Positions 49,101 through 61,630 of a DNA stretch of 64,000 nt are shown here, piece by piece (the first letter of the stretch is position 1; every line of letters starts with the position of its first letter). Source of the stretch: Atrina japonica (lineage: Eukaryota; Mollusca; Bivalvia; Pterioida; Pinnidae). The stretch lies in assembly GCA_030159075.1 (NCBI GenBank), contig BROG01000140.1:1006001-1070000 (forward strand), written 5' to 3'. The position numbers and the translations under genes are program-made. Below the pieces are notes generated by a model. That model worked only from the letters and a program-made list of their open reading frames with translations. It was not told the DNA's origin and searched no databases.

Positions 49101-49980
49101 AAGTCTACATGTATCATTTAGTACACAAGTCAAGAAATGTTATATGCTAAACATACACCTCATCTGCAGTAATTATGGGAATATTGCTTTGTAAATTATG
49201 TCTGGAAACTTCATACCAGTGCATACCTACATATACCTGTATGATATTGCCAGGTCATATATTGTCATGTATAAGATTCCAGAGCTGAATTAGTAAACAG
49301 TAATTAGTACACATACCAACCACACCCAATATAATAAATATGAACCTACTTAATGTTCATAATCATTTAAAATCAAACTACACCAATAGTACAACAAAAT
49401 CTACAAATATAGATATATGTAAATCTACAATATGAGTAATGTATTATTAATAGAGCCCCCATGATAATTAAAAAAAGGTGTACAAATGTAGGAGCTAGAC
49501 TTTGTTACTGTAAAAAAACATTTTCTATGATTTCTTGATTTTTTAAAATATCTTTCACACTGAAAATTAAATTATCTATGCCTGATCTATATATAAAGAC
49601 AAAATTGCAAAAAGTTAAAAGTGTATGTAAAAACATGTTAAAGAGGTCATAATATTCTATAACAGTTAAACAAACTGTTATGGTCAATTTAGGTAATTTC
49701 TAATTTATAGCAACAGTGACTATCTTGATTAAAGGATGGGCTAGCAGGGCATAATTGTGAAAGAATTCTAATTTGATAAAGATTTATAAAAGGACAAAAA
49801 TTAATTGACACAAAACTTGTATTTAATTGTTTAAAAAGATCATAATATTACTATGATGAACCTGATTTGTATAAAATCTATTCATAAGTAAAGCAATGAG
49901 TGAAAAATGTGGGCAAGGATTAGTATGTACTTTTATATGATATATGTTTATGTGAGTGTGAGTACTATAAGTGTATATGT
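46141..49980. other. long intergenic stretch; no gene supported
   Basis: AT-rich with only short uninformative open frames. 47883-48060 contains ACAGTCAAACTTATGTTAAA and repeated AAAGGGCACCTGCCTATAA-like phrases, resembling an old MITE of the same general design as the one at 50578. Nothing else is recognised. Confidence 0.35.
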
Positions 49981-50460
49981 GAGTGTAATGACATATCAGC
50001 ATATATATAAAGGACACTTGTGTTGTCATATAACAGTACGTGTACTTGTGTATAGAATCTTCCTATAAAGGACACTTGTGTTGTCATATAACAGTACATG
50101 TGTTTGTGTATAGGCCATAAAATCTTCCAATATAAAAAATCACTTGTAGATATTGTAAATATAACAAGTACGTGTAATGTATTGTGTATAGAATCTTCCT
50201 ATAAAAAAGGACAAATGTGTAGAATTTGTCATAAATAACATTTACTGTGTACTTGTGTATAGAATCTTCCTATAAAGGACACTTGTGTTGTCATATTTGC
50301 AAACAGTAAAATGTGTTTGTGTTATAGAGGTCTTCCTATAACAGTTAAACACACTTGTCAATTTGTTCAATTTATAACAGTGACTACGTGTACTTGTGCT
50401 ACAGAAATCTGAAAGAATTCTATAAAGGACAAAAGTCCAAAATTGTTTCATATTAAAGAA
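49981..50460. repeat. irregular array of TATAAAGGACACTTGTGTTG units with blended sequence
   Basis: Four to five imperfect units contain TATAAAGGACACTTGTGTTG and GTGTATAGAATCTTCC. From 50330 on, the sequence alternates between array phrases and phrases of the unique segment 49660-49840 (TAACAGTTAAACA, TTTATAACAGTGACTA, GAAAGAATTCTA). This looks more like a blended consensus than natural divergence. Confidence 0.55.
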
Positions 50461-50577
50461 CAATTTAAAGACTGAAATATCTACACCATTATCAATGAAA
50501 TAGTCTTAACAGTATACATGTATATAAAACATTTCTCTGTTTCATTCAGATTCATATTTCATAATAACACTAAAATA

Positions 50578-51302
50578 CAGTGGAACCTTGCCTAAAGACC
50601 ACCTCACTAAGGAAACCACTTCACTAGGGAGACCACTTCACTAAGGAAACCACCTCACTAAGGAGACCACCTCACTAAGGAAACCACCTCACTGAGGAAA
50701 CCACATCACTAAGGAAACCACCTCACTAATGAGACCACCTCACTAAGGAAACCACTAAGAAAACCACCTCACTAAGGAGACCACCTCATTAAGGAAACCA
50801 CCTCACTGAGGAGACCACTTCACTAAGGAAACCATCTCACTAGGGAGACCACTTCACTAAGGAAACCACCTCACTAAGGAGACCACCTCACTAAGGAAAC
50901 CAGGACACTTGTGTTGGAAATATAACATCAGTAAGTAAAGAACCTTCACTAATGAGGACCCACCTCACTATAAAGAACACCACTAAGAAAACCACCTCAC
51001 TAAGGAGACCACCTCATTAAGGAAACCACCTCACTGAGGAGACCACTTCACTAAGGAAACCATCTCACTAAGGAGACCACCTCACTAAGGAAACCATCTC
51101 ACTAAGAGGGCTACCTCACTTAGGAAACCACCTCTTGTTTAAGACTAAATGTGTCTTTATAAATGTAAATATTCAGTCTTTTTAGATTTGATTGATAAGA
51201 TTAGTATTAAATAAGTCCAGACCCACGCTTAGGAGACTCACTTAACTAATCAGACCAGTTTGAGCCAGTCATTAAGATGGTCTTTATAGCAGGGTTCCAC
51301 TG
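50578..51302. mobile_element. TA-flanked MITE (CAGTGGAACC ends) with an internal 20-bp array
   Basis: The left end CAGTGGAACCTTGCCTAAAG and the right end CTTTATAGCAGGGTTCCACT G are imperfect inverted repeats. TA lies immediately outside both (50576-50577 and 51303-51304), fitting a Tc1/mariner-type target duplication. The interior is largely a 20-bp tandem array (next entry). No coding capacity. Confidence 0.75.
50605..51135. repeat. 20-bp array inside the MITE
   Basis: About 26 units of ACCACCTCACTAAGGARACC, a sequence present at the MITE's own left end (AAAGACCACCTCACTAAGG). 50897-50985 contains an odd insertion of GGACACTTGTGTTG and flanking words from the 49981-50460 array. Confidence 0.9.
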
Positions 51303-51850
51303 TAACACCTCACCTTCTCAGACCAGTTTGAGCCAGTCATTTAGATGGTCTTGATAGCAGAGTTCCACTGTAACACCTCACCTTCTCAGACCAGTTTGAG
51401 CCAGTCATTAAGATGGTCTTAATAGCAGGGTTCCACTGTAACACCTCACCTTCTCAGACCAGTCTGAGCCAGTCATTTAGATGGTCTTGATAGCAGGGTT
51501 CCACTGTAACACCTCACCTTCTCAGACCAGTTTGAGCCAGTCATTTAGATGGTCTTAATAACAGGGTTCTACTGTAACACCTCACTACTCAGACCAGTTT
51601 GAGCCAGTCATTTAGATGGTCTTAATAGCAGGGTTCTACTGTAACACCTCACTACTCAGACCAGTTTGAGCCAGTCATTTAAATGGTCTTAATAGCAGAG
51701 TTCCACTGTAACACCTCACCATCTCAGACCAGTTTGAGCCAGTCATTCAGATGGTCTAAATAGCAGGGTTCTACTGTAACACCTCACTACTCAGACCAGT
51801 TTGAGCCAGTCATTTAGGTGGTCTTAATGGCAAGGTTTCATTGCAACAGG
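51236..51850. repeat. 68-bp array made from the MITE right end plus its TA site
   Basis: About nine units of 68 bp, each containing AGACCAGTTTGAGCCAGTCA, GATGGTCTTAATAGCAGGGT and TCCACTGTAACACCTCAC. The unit spans the MITE's right terminal repeat and the flanking TA, so the element-host junction itself was amplified. Confidence 0.9.
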
Positions 51851-52165
51851 TCAAAGCACAGAAAACTATTTGATGGTTCAATAGAGTTTTTAACAAATCA
51901 GTTTCTGTGAAATAGAAATAACCAATTTATCAAAAAATAATTTTCTCTTTACGATTCCAGATCTTTCTTTTGTTGATTGTAGTGACTGTTGTAAATAGTG
52001 AATTAAATCAGATAAAAATTTAGTTACTAATTAGAATTACAAATCTGTTAAGCAAGATTTTACAGAAAATTCAGAATTGAATAAAAAGTTAGATTCTTGA
52101 GAAAGAGGTATACAATTTTTCTTGCATAATGTATGTAGTTATGTAGATATTTTGGTTTTAATCTT

Positions 52166-55100
52166 TTAATGCTTATAGTAATGATTCATTCTGGCGGCTG
52201 ATATGTATGCCGTGCCTATAAAGTCCCTTCCAAGGGGCTTACAATCTAACTCAACTTCATATTCTCCTATTTGGCACTCAGTTTTCTTAAATCTTTTTAG
52301 CAGAAACAAGATGCTATACACAGCAACTTCAAATTCTGGACTTGTACCAAGAAAACAGCTACTCATAGGTTTGCCTTTCTCTCCTTTCCAGTTAAACTGC
52401 AGGGCCATAAGTCGGAAGTGCTCATCATCCTTGACCTGAAAGAAAGATTCAGATATATCATATGTATGATTACATGTATCAGATTCAGATGAGATATATC
52501 ATATGTATGATTACATGTATCAGGTTCAGATGAGATATACATCATATGTATGATTACATGTATCAGGTTCAGGTGAGATATATCATATGTATGATTACAT
52601 GTATCAGGTTCAGATGAGATACATCATATGTATGATTACATGTATCAGATTCAGGTGAGATATATCATATGTATGATTACATGTATCAGGTTCAGGTGAG
52701 ATATATCATATGTATGATTACATGTATCAGGTTCAGGTGAGATATATCATATGTATGATTACATGTATCAGGTTCAGGTGAGATATATCATATGACATGA
52801 ATTACATGTATCAGGTTCAGGTGAGATCCTATTCATATGTATGATTTTTACATGTATTTCAGTTTCAGATGTTTTTATATCATATGTATGATTTTTTTGA
52901 ATCAAAGATCCATTTTAGGCCTTAAATTGATCTGCCAGTTTTGTTCCTGACAGTCCCCCCCTAAAGATTATCCAGGTAGCCCAGTGGTACCAGTTAACTA
53001 TCAGGACAAAAATCAAATGCATTTTCACCTATTTGCTGAGTTCCTTGTTCATGATATGACATTTTTAGCTTTATTTTCTTTTTTTAATTTTTTTTTTTTT
53101 TTTTTTAGTTTTATTTTTTAGAAAAATTTGTTTGTATTACTCATCTAATAAAATCTCAGACAAGCAAGAAATTTACTGCAGTACTGCATAGACAATTTTG
53201 TTTTTTAATGTTTGTAAAATGTCAAGATTGAATAAATATGCCTCACTGAAGCAAATCACAACCCACATTCAGGTTCTATAAGTTCCGGAATACTAAAATA
53301 AATCCACGAGTCTGATATTCTTTGTTTTAAAAATCAGAAGTGTTTTCATTTTTTCTGTAGTGAATACATTTTGACTAATGTGTAGCAATTTGTTTTAAAT
53401 ATGTTAGTGTTTGACAACTGGTCTACTTTTTCATGTCACTGTCTACCTCACTGCATCCTAGAAAACACCAATAACATCCAACTGATTGCAAGGATGTTAA
53501 ACAATTCTGATTACATCTTAGATAATAGATGTTCTTTTGTAATTTTGAGGGAGACAATAAAAACAATATGTGAAATATATTACACCAAATAGAAAAAAAA
53601 AGTGTTGAAATTGTTAGATAACTGGTACCACATGGCTACATGACTATCATATAACTTTAAGAAACTTGTTCTGAATACATAAAATAAATAATTTGTTGAT
53701 AATGATCTTACAAATACTGGCCAAAGGTACTAACAAATACTGACCACAGGTACTCTGTCTTATATTTGTAAGATCTTACAAACACTGACCACAGGTACTA
53801 ACAAATACTGACCACAGGTACTGTCTTATATTTGTAAGATCTTACAAATACTGACCACAGGTACTGTGTCTTATATTTGTAAGATCTTACAAACACTGAC
53901 CACAGGTACTAACAAATACTGACCACAGGTACTCTGTCTTATATTTGTAAGATCTTACAAACACTGACCACAGGTACTAACAAATACTGACCACAGGTAC
54001 TGTCTTATATTTGTAAGATCTTACAAATACTGACCACAGGTACTCGTTGTCTTATATTTGTAAGATCTTACAAACACTGACCACAGGTACTAACAAATAC
54101 TGACCACAGGTACTGTCTTATATTTGTAAGATCTTACAAATACTGACCACAGGTACTCTGTCTTATATTTGCAAGATCTTACAAACACTGACCACAGGTA
54201 CTAACAAATACTGACCACAGGTACTGTCTTATATTTGTAAGATCTTACAAATACTGACCACAGGTACTCTGTCTTATATTTGTAAGATCATACAAATACT
54301 GACCACAGGTTTTTTATTTGATTTTTTGTTTTACGCCATACTCAACAATCTATCAGTCATATGATGGCGTCCAGTTTTAATTGGTAGAGGAGGAACCCCG
54401 ACTACCCGGGTAAAGACCACCGACCTTCCGCAAGAAAACTGGCAAACTTTCCCACTGACCACAGGTACTGACCTATATTTGTAAGATCATACAAATACTG
54501 ACCACAGGTACTCTGTCTTATATTTGTAAGATCTTACAAACACTGACCACAGGTACTGTCCTATATTTGTAAGATCATATAAAAACTGACCACAGGTACT
54601 GTCCTATATTTGTAAGATCTTACAAATACTGACCACAGGTACTTTGTCTTATATTTGTAAGATCTTACAAATACTGAGCACAGGTACTTACAAACACTGA
54701 CCACAGGTACTGTCCTATATTTGTAAGATCATACAAATATTGACCACAGGTACTGTCCTATATTTGTATGGTCTTACAAATACTGACCACAGGTACTCTG
54801 TCTTATATTTGTAAGATCTTACAAATACTGAGTAAAGGTACTTACAAATACTGAGCACAGGTACTTACAAATACTGACCACAGGTACTCTGTCTTATATT
54901 TGTAAGATCATATAATACTGACCACAGGTACTCTGTCCTATATTTGTAAGATCTTACAAATACTGACCAGAGGTACTCTGTCTTATATTTGTAAGATCTT
55001 ACAAATACTGACCACAGGTACTCTGTCTTATATTTGCAAGATCTTACAAATACTGAGTACAGGTACTTACAAATACTGACCACAGGTACTGTCCTATATT

Positions 55101-58100
55101 TGTATGGTCTTACAAATACTGACCACAGGTACTCTGTCTTATATTTGTAAGATCGTACAAATATTGACCACAGGTACCGTATTTTACGGCCTATAGGTCG
55201 ATATTTTTTTTCTCCAAAGTTGTGACCTCGACCTATTCACTGCATCGACTTATCTTAAAAGAAATAGTGAAATATTTAACTTGTATCTGCAATTCCTCAT
55301 TTTAATATTGTAATTCAAAATTTTCCACAGGATAATCTAGGGGCCTACTCCAAATACTCATTTGTATTTACACTTAATAGGACTAGTAAATGTGACCTCG
55401 TGTGTGCGTAATGCACTGTGATCATAATCAAGTGACAATATCATTGGGATTCAAGACTGTGTCTGAAACTGTGTAATTAATTACATCGTTTACATTATGG
55501 ACAGTTTATACTTTTGAATGATTCCCTTATCTCGGCACCCCACTGTGAAGTTGAAGTCTTCATTCAGACTTTCAGGACACTACAAGCTGTGTTCAATGGA
55601 AAGTGACCTTCAACTGATAAGGATCGCATGGCCGTCTTTGAAGTTGAGAAAATTTTGGAAAAAGTGTTACATAAATTAATTGACACTAAACCTCCAGTAT
55701 TTAATTGTTTGACAATTGCAGCAGCATAATAATTTAGGTCAATGTAAGGATAAGACAAGGATTGAGGTCGCTTGTGTAAACAGCATAAAGAATTTAATGA
55801 TGATTTGACAGGTAACATAATAGCGATGCTTGTATACATAATCAGTACACACGAGTAATATAAGTGATGTTAAATATATATATAAAATGTAACTTCTATG
55901 CTTTTTAATCACTCCTATTTAATACTGTACCGTAAAATAGGCCAATCACTCTGACTATTTTAGTAGGCTACCATCGTGTTAGCACCAGTTATTAAACATA
56001 AAAGATGCATTTTTGTGTTGTCCCATTCATGTTTCCATCTCTGCCGACATCGACCTGTCCTCCATTTCGACCTATCTAATACTTAATCCTGGATTTTTGC
56101 CAAAAATCAGCCATTCAACCTATCCCCCACATCGACCTATAGGTCATAAAATACGGTACTGTCTTATATTTGTATGGTCTTAGAAACACTGACCACAGGT
56201 ACTCTGTCATCTGTACAGTGTAATGAAAAGACACATAAAATTGAGGCAAAACCACTCACTGTTTCTCGTCTAAAGTAGCCATGATAGTCAATGTTCCCAG
56301 CCTTTTCCTGTAGGTAGAACTGGATCCAGTTATGGAGTCCGATAAACTGATCTTCTTTGGCCTCACCAACAAATACATGCTCAAAACTGCTTGAATCAAA
56401 ATCTCTGTAAAAATTGTATGTTGGTATTAGAAAGTGATAGATACATAGGCATACAAAAAAAATGATGACAATGACAGAGTTCTCGTAATTAGTCAGACTG
56501 CCTGGGATCTCAGGTAAAATTGTACTTACATATCCACTATGACTACAGTACAAATCAGTTGATGTATTACTGAAGCAATTACAGCTACTATAAACCATTG
56601 TACTAGTAGCAAATAACTATATGCTACTGTAGGTCCCAGCAAATCCAGAAAATGTTTTATCATAAATATTTTGTAAAAAAGCTGCGTGGAAACAACAATC
56701 ATGCCATATGACCATAGTTGTAACACAAAATATTTTTTTACTGATCATCATGTTTTTACTGATTACATCCCATCCTACTGTAAACCTCATTGAAAACCAC
56801 ATTTTAAAAAGCTAAATCCTGGTTTGTAGTATAAGAACAGACAGTAAGTATAGGAACAACAACACATTTTAAGGTATGTAAGACAGTAGTATAGGAACAA
56901 CACATTTTAAGGTATGTAAGACAGTAGTATAGGAACAACACATTTTAAGGTATGTAAGACAGTAGTATAGGAACAACACATTTTAAGGTATGTAAGACAG
57001 TAGTATAGGAACAACACATTTTAAGGTATGTAAGACAGTAGTATAGGAACAACACATTTTAAGGTATGTAAAGGTAGTATGTAAGAACAGTAGTAAGACA
57101 GTAGTATAGAACAACACATTTTAAGGTATGTAAGACAGTAGTATAGGAACAACACATTTTAAGGTATGTAAGACAGTAGTATAGGAACAACACATTTTAA
57201 GGTATGTAAGACAGTAAAAACCGGAGTTAAGTGGAACCTGTCTTGAGAGACCACCGTATCTGCCACTAAAAGTTAAAACGTCACCTCTCAAGACAGGTGG
57301 TCTCTCAAAAGAGGTTTTATCTAAAGAATTATTTAACCAAGTGGTTTTCAGAATGTGGTTACATTATAGAGGTGGTCTAATATGAAAGTTTCAGAGGGGT
57401 CTCACAAGGTTCCAATGTATTAGTATGAAAGTCTCTGAGGGGTCTCACAAGGTTAAAATGTATTAGTATGAAAGTTTCTGAGGGGTCTCACAAGGTTCCA
57501 ATGTATTAGTATAAAAGTTTCTGAGGGGTCTCACAAGGTTCCAATGTATTAGTATAAAAGTTTCTGAGGGGTCTCACAAGGTTCCAATGTATTAGTATAA
57601 AAGTTTCTGAGGGGTCTCACAAGGTTCCAATGTATTAGTATGAAAGTCTCTGAGGGGTCTCACAAGGTTCCAATTATTAGTATGAAAGTCTCTGAGGGGT
57701 CTCACAAGGTTCCAATGTATTAGTATGAGTCTCCGAGGGGTCTCAAAAGGTTCCAATGTATTAGTATGAAAGTGTCCGAGGGGTCTCACAAGGTTCCAAT
57801 GTATTAGTATGAAAGTCTCCAAGGGGACTCACAAATTTCCAATGTATTAGTATGAGTCTCCGAGGGGTCTCAAAAGGTTCCAATGTATTAGTATGAAAGT
57901 GTCCGATGGGTCTCACAAGGTTCCAATGTATTAGTATGAAAGTCTCCGGGGGGTCTCACAAGGTTCCGATGTATTATTAGTATGAAAGTCTCCAAGGGGA
58001 CTCACAAGGTTTTAAAGTATTAGTATGAAAGGCTTATGTGAATTTGGTTTATATATGACTCAAGTGATTTAATTTTCTTTTACCTATCACCCTTTGTTCT

Positions 58101-61100
58101 TCTAATGAGTCTGAACCACATATTATATAGCACGCCTTTAAATTCATTAACGCTTCTTGGTGCTAAATTCTTATCTACTAAATATTTGTATGCCTCTTGC
58201 ATCACTTCTGTGTCCATGATAGCATCTATAAAATCGCGATTTTCCTGTCTTTCCTCCCTTGTTACAACTTCTTGTACACCGCATTCTAATTCGTAGTTGT
58301 CTAATAAGGCACGGAATGCTGAAATATGTAAAAACAACTTACAGACAAAGTAACGATGATTTGAAATATTTATACATTCATCAATAGTTTTGCCATTGTA
58401 GAACTTACGGTTCACTGGTGATTCTTGAAGTGTTAGCTTTGATAAGGCCATTCCATCTTTTTTTCTATGTTAAGCATCCACCCTGATTACGCAAACCTAA
58501 CTACCTATTCAAATATCAACCCCATAACCTGATGTAAAACACAAAACTCTTCAATTATAACTGTGATCATTAAATAGATAAAAAATAGCATCAGGTTATG
58601 GAGTTGAATTAAATACTTATCAGAGCATGCTACAGTACCGTTTAAATATTTGATGGTAGATCTATATGTTTTATCTGAATTGTATCTGCATCTGACCAAT
58701 TACAAAAATAAAAGCTTTCACTCTATTCATTGTAAGGATAAATAATGCATTCCCCGATTACCAAATATGTGTTTCTCATATGATGTCCTAAACCAAAGCA
58801 CACGCGGACGCTTAACATAGACAAAAATTGGAATGACCTAAACTGTATACATAAAAAGTTACACTGGTCATTTTGGCTGGTGAAATATTATAGATCTCCT
58901 ACAGGTTAGCCATGGCAATACAGTCACCAAATAACACCAAAATCTTTATCACCATCTGGCACTCTATTTTTAGAACAAATGCCCATTTCAAGTGTCAAAT
59001 ATCTCGATATACTGCCATAGGTGTTTGTGGTCAATGAATTGGCTGATTGGTCACTATAGATCACTGGTGTATAAAGTCAGGCAGCAAGACCTGGTAATTG
59101 AGGAATTAAATAATATAATTACTGAACATGTTTGATATGAACTGTTGTTCTGTTTTCTGTTTAATTAAGGATACCAATATCTCTTTAATACCAAAGAAGG
59201 GTAACTTCATTTTCCCTATGATGCAGGAATTCAATCCGTCACATGCATCTAGCATGAATACAGGTAGTGGCTCAGCAGGTTAAACATTGACATCAAACTT
59301 GGGCTGAAAAGGGAGTCTCAAGTAGGACCATAACCCATTAGTAAACGAGGTTCAGAGGGTTAAAACTTTAACATCAAAATGGGCTGGAAAGAGGGTCTCA
59401 AGTCTTAACATGACCAAAAACTAATAAGGATTCAGAGAGATAAACCATTGGCAAAATAGTTTGGCTGGATTGGGAGACTCAAGTCACCATAACTCATCAA
59501 TAATAGAGGCTCAAACAGTTAAAACATTGATATCAGAGTTAGACTGGATAAGGAGTCTCAAGTAGGACTGTAACCCATCAATAATAGAGGCTCAAACAGT
59601 TAAAACATAGATATCAGAGTTAGACTGGATAAGGAGTCTCAAGTAGGACTGTAACCCATCACTATTAAAGGCTCAAACAGTTAAAACATTGATATCAGAG
59701 TTAGACTGGATAGGGAGTCTCAAGTAGGACTGTAACCCATCACTATTAGAGGCTCAAACAGTTAAAACATTGATATCAGAGTTAGACTAGACAGGGAGTC
59801 TCAAGTAGGACTGTAACCCATCACTATTAGAGGCTCAAACAGTTAAAACATTGATATCAGAGTTAGACTAGACAGGGAGTCTCAAGTAGGACTGTAACCC
59901 ATCACTATTAGAGGCTCAAACAGTTAAAACATAGATATCAGAGTTAGACTAGATAGGGAGTCTCAAGTAGGACTGTAACCCATCACTATTAGAGGCTCAA
60001 ACAGTTAAAACATTGATATTGAAAGTAGACTGGATAGGGAGTCTCAAGTAGGACTATAACACATCACTAATAGAGGCTCAGTAGGTTAAGATATTGACAT
60101 CAACAGTAGGCTGGATATCAAAAGTAGGCTGGATAGGGAGTCTCAAGTAGGACTATAACACATCACTAATAGAGGCTCAGTAGGTTAAGATATTGACATC
60201 AACAGTAGGCTGGATATCAAAAGTAGGCTGGATAGGGTGTCTCAAGTAGGACTGTAACCTATCACAAATAGAGGTTCAGTGAGTTAAGGCATTGACATCA
60301 ACAGTAGGCTGGTTAGGGATTCTAAAATCTCACCATAACCCATCAATGATAGAGGCTCGATGAATTAAAACACTAACATCATAATTAGGCTGGATACAGA
60401 CAATGTGAAAGTCACCAGACTATTGGCTATAGTAGGTTAAATTCGAATCTGACTGGTGAAAAAAATCTGTATACTGGACAATTTGTCTGGTGACCTAAAT
60501 GTATTATAAAATCAAATTTTCATAGTATAGGAATTACAATAATATACAGATTAGTTGAGAGAAAAAGGAACATAAAATCCTCTCAACCTGATTAATTGAA
60601 GAGTACACCTATGTGAATATTAATTAAAAACTAATTTACTATTTTAAAAATAAGCTTAAAAATAAGAGGAAAATGAAAGTAAATTTAGATCTGTTCATTA
60701 ATAACGTTTCTATCTTATTTGAAGTTTGGGGCTTTGACCATGAAATTCCTCTATGATACGATTTTGACTTTCAATCATTTTTACAAGTTTATTACTACAG
60801 AGTCAGTCTGAAGTTTGTCAGGAAGATGCGTAACTAACAGGATCGACCAATGAAAATGCATAATTTAATTGTACATGGTTTTTGAGAGGTGGTCAGTTTC
60901 AGGTGATTTCATCTCACCTGTCCACCACTAAATAAACATAGCATTTAATTAGAAGACTTAACTTTTATCACTACTGATAGGTAATATAAATGAAGATGGA
61001 GATCAAGTTATAAGTTTGATTCAGGCATGCTGATCCATAGACAGTCAGTGCTTCGATGTCCTCAAGGTAAATACACAATTTCAGTGGTTGGAATGGCATA

Positions 61101-61599
61101 CCAGTATTGATAAGGAATGAATTTATTAGTTCAAAATGTTTCGTGTCACAGCAAATTTCTTATACTTTTAACTTATTATGACTTTATATCTTAATTAGGT
61201 ATATATACTTTTAACTTGTTATGGCCTTATATTTAATTACCGGTATGTATCGATATTTATCGGTACAGTTAGCACAAATTAGGCACGGTTGTAGTGCTCT
61301 TAATAATGATTTATTTCGGGTAGGGATTAATCTCTCACCTGTCTGTCAATGTGGTGATGGCATTGAAGATGCATATCACTACTTTCTAGTATGTTCACAA
61401 CACTCAAACTCAAGAATTCCGATTCTCGATATTCTCACGACTACTGGTATTCAACCAGGTAATTATGTCAGTTTTCTTCTATGGGGAGATCCTAATCTTC
61501 CATATGACACCAATATCCAAATTGTGCTGGCCGTTCAGTCATTTATAAAAAATCCAAAACGTTCTAATCCATCTAAGGACAACCATTGCATCCAGACTC

Positions 61600-61630
<31 letters not shown>

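Noticed and set aside
46141..49980. Small open frames (60-100 codons) in the intergenic stretch
   Set aside because: Lengths expected by chance, with no motif, splice context or repeat of family words.
52203..52439. Plus-strand 78-codon open frame
   Set aside because: Antisense shadow of the last ENDOU exon, which has clear family motifs.
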